Source: WHSW01 sp963740055
GTDB taxonomy: Bacteria > Actinomycetota > Thermoleophilia > Solirubrobacterales > 70-9
DNA length: 64,000 nucleotides
Direction: 5' to 3'
NCBI GenBank assembly: GCA_963740055.1
Contig: CAVUCL010000004.1
Span: 186,001-250,000, forward strand
Part shown: positions 63,423-64,000 of the stretch, in pieces
Layout of the letters: each line of letters opens with the position of its first letter
Numbering within the stretch: the first letter of the stretch is position 1
Translations under genes and position numbers: made by a program
Notes under the pieces: generated by a model
What the model was told of the DNA's origin: nothing
The model's database searches: none
The model's input: the letters and a program-made list of their open reading frames with translations, nothing else

Positions 63423-64000
63423 CTAGCTCGGGGAGCCGGCGGCTGGCGCGGGCGCCGAGGGGGGCGACGGAGGCGCGGGCGCCACCGAAGGGGCGGGCGC
63501 GGGCGCCGGCGGCGCGACCGCCGGGGTCGGCTCGGGCTCGGCGGCCATCACCTGTTCGATCCCGGAGGCGCGCTGGCCGCGCGCCTCGAGCATGAGCTTG
63601 AAGTCGTGCGGGCTGGAGGCGTACTCGAACGCGGTCTCCTCCTCGATGTTGCCCTCCAGCACCTGCTTCAGCAGGGCCTGGTCGAAGGTCTGCATCCCGT
63701 AGTACTCGCCCTCGGCGATCACCTCGGTCAGGCGCCCGGTCTCCTGCGGGTTCAGGATCAGGTCCTGCACCCGGCCGGTCGAGATCAGCACCTCGCAGAC
63801 GGCGGCTCGGCCCTCGCCGCCGGCGCGCTTGACCAGACGCTGGCCGACCGCGCCGCGCAGGGTCGCGGCGAGCATCACCCGCGCCTGCTGCTGCAGGTGC
63901 GGCGGGAAGAAGTCGATGATCCGGTTAACGGTCTCGGTCGCGTCGAGCGTGTGCAGGGTCGAGAGCACGAGGTGACCGGTCTCGGCGGCGGCGAGCGCGG
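63423..64000 (-). CDS. pilT: Type IV pilus retraction ATPase (PilT), C-terminal part (partial)
   Basis: About 192 residues; the 5' part is cut by the right edge. ALAAAETGHLVLSTLHTLDATETVNRIIDFFPP contains the conserved His box (HLVLSTLHT) of PilT/VirB11 ATPases, and RAAVCEVLISTGRVQDLILN and MQTFDQALLKQVLEGNIEEETAFEYASSPHDFKLML are PilT C-terminal signatures. It ends with a 45-residue Pro/Ala-rich tail not found in enteric PilT. Twitching motility or pilus retraction is likely. Confidence 0.93.
   Translation of the reverse strand, partial: ALAAAETGHLVLSTLHTLDATETVNRIIDFFPPHLQQQARVMLAATLRGAVGQRLVKRAGGEGRAAVCEVLISTGRVQDLILNPQETGRLTEVIAEGEYYGMQTFDQALLKQVLEGNIEEETAFEYASSPHDFKLMLEARGQRASGIEQVMAAEPEPTPAVAPPAPAPAPSVAPAPPSPPSAPAPAAGSPS

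Overview
The window looks like a chromosomal stretch of a very GC-rich actinobacterium. The best guess is class Thermoleophilia (Solirubrobacterales-like), but this is an inference. It rests on the order rpmE - DUF1385 - prfA - prmC - tsaC - rpiB - glyA - wecA - atp, which matches the actinobacterial rpmE-prfA-hemK-sua5-wecA-atpI-atpB series; on a pair of Get3/ArsA-like ATPases like mycobacterial Rv3679/Rv3680; on a methyltransferase/GH57/GT4 trio like Rv3030-Rv3032; and on a short secreted protein of a type common in this class. No rRNA, tRNA, CRISPR array, insertion sequence or prophage was seen. Coding is dense, and no gene-free stretch exceeds about 180 bases.

Layout. 1-0.5 kb: ribosome-rescue factor ArfB. 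0.5-14.6 kb (minus strand): one long unit running atpZ/atpI-like, atpBEFHAGDC, an M20 peptidase, an LCP cell-wall ligase, UDP-glucose dehydrogenase, a sugar-nucleotide pyrophosphorylase and a phosphoglucose/phosphomannose isomerase. It couples energy supply with envelope polysaccharide precursors. 14.7-26.5 kb: a GGDEF/HD-GYP membrane protein, WecA-like transferase, DUF354 protein, GlyA, RpiB, TsaC, PrmC, RF1, DUF1385 protein and L31, with three small plus-strand genes (secreted protein, SnoaL-like, calcium-repeat protein) interspersed. 26.5-32.2 kb: TetR/hydrolase divergent pair, a GNAT protein and the ETF-QO/ETF-alpha/ETF-beta operon. 32.2-46.5 kb: GH31 glycosidase, methylmalonyl-CoA mutase in two subunits with a response regulator between them, amidase, a thiolase-HAD phosphatase fusion, leucyl aminopeptidase, thioesterase with a 44-residue small gene, HxlR regulator, acyl-CoA dehydrogenase, MeaB GTPase and a hexapeptide acyltransferase. 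46.5-54.8 kb: the GT4/GH57/methyltransferase trio, a second methyltransferase, SnoaL-like protein, amine oxidase, class III nucleotidyl cyclase and LON-domain protein. 54.8-64 kb: gamma-glutamyltransferase, FtsZ with a long N-terminal extension, a ParA-like ATPase, the Get3-like pair, a large uncharacterised protein, an HxlR regulator and a truncated PilT.

How it works together. Acyl-CoA dehydrogenase, ETF and ETF-QO pass electrons from fatty or branched acyl-CoA to quinone; thiolase, thioesterase, methylmalonyl-CoA mutase and MeaB fit the same acyl-CoA/propionate catabolism. The sugar-nucleotide, LCP, WecA, DUF354 and GT4/GH57 genes serve envelope or intracellular polysaccharides.

The most unusual signals are: (1) many genes carry a TAnnnT -10-like hexamer only 6-10 bases before the start codon, which suggests leaderless or nearly leaderless transcripts, and at two divergent gene pairs the two -10 elements share one TA; (2) an in-frame thiolase-HAD fusion without a start codon for the second half; (3) a probable one-base shift at the end of atpA that hides an acidic tail; (4) FtsZ and a ParA-like ATPase as a two-gene unit, both with long disordered N-terminal extensions; (5) a response regulator that lacks a standard start codon; and (6) several perfect operator palindromes at TetR and HxlR genes.
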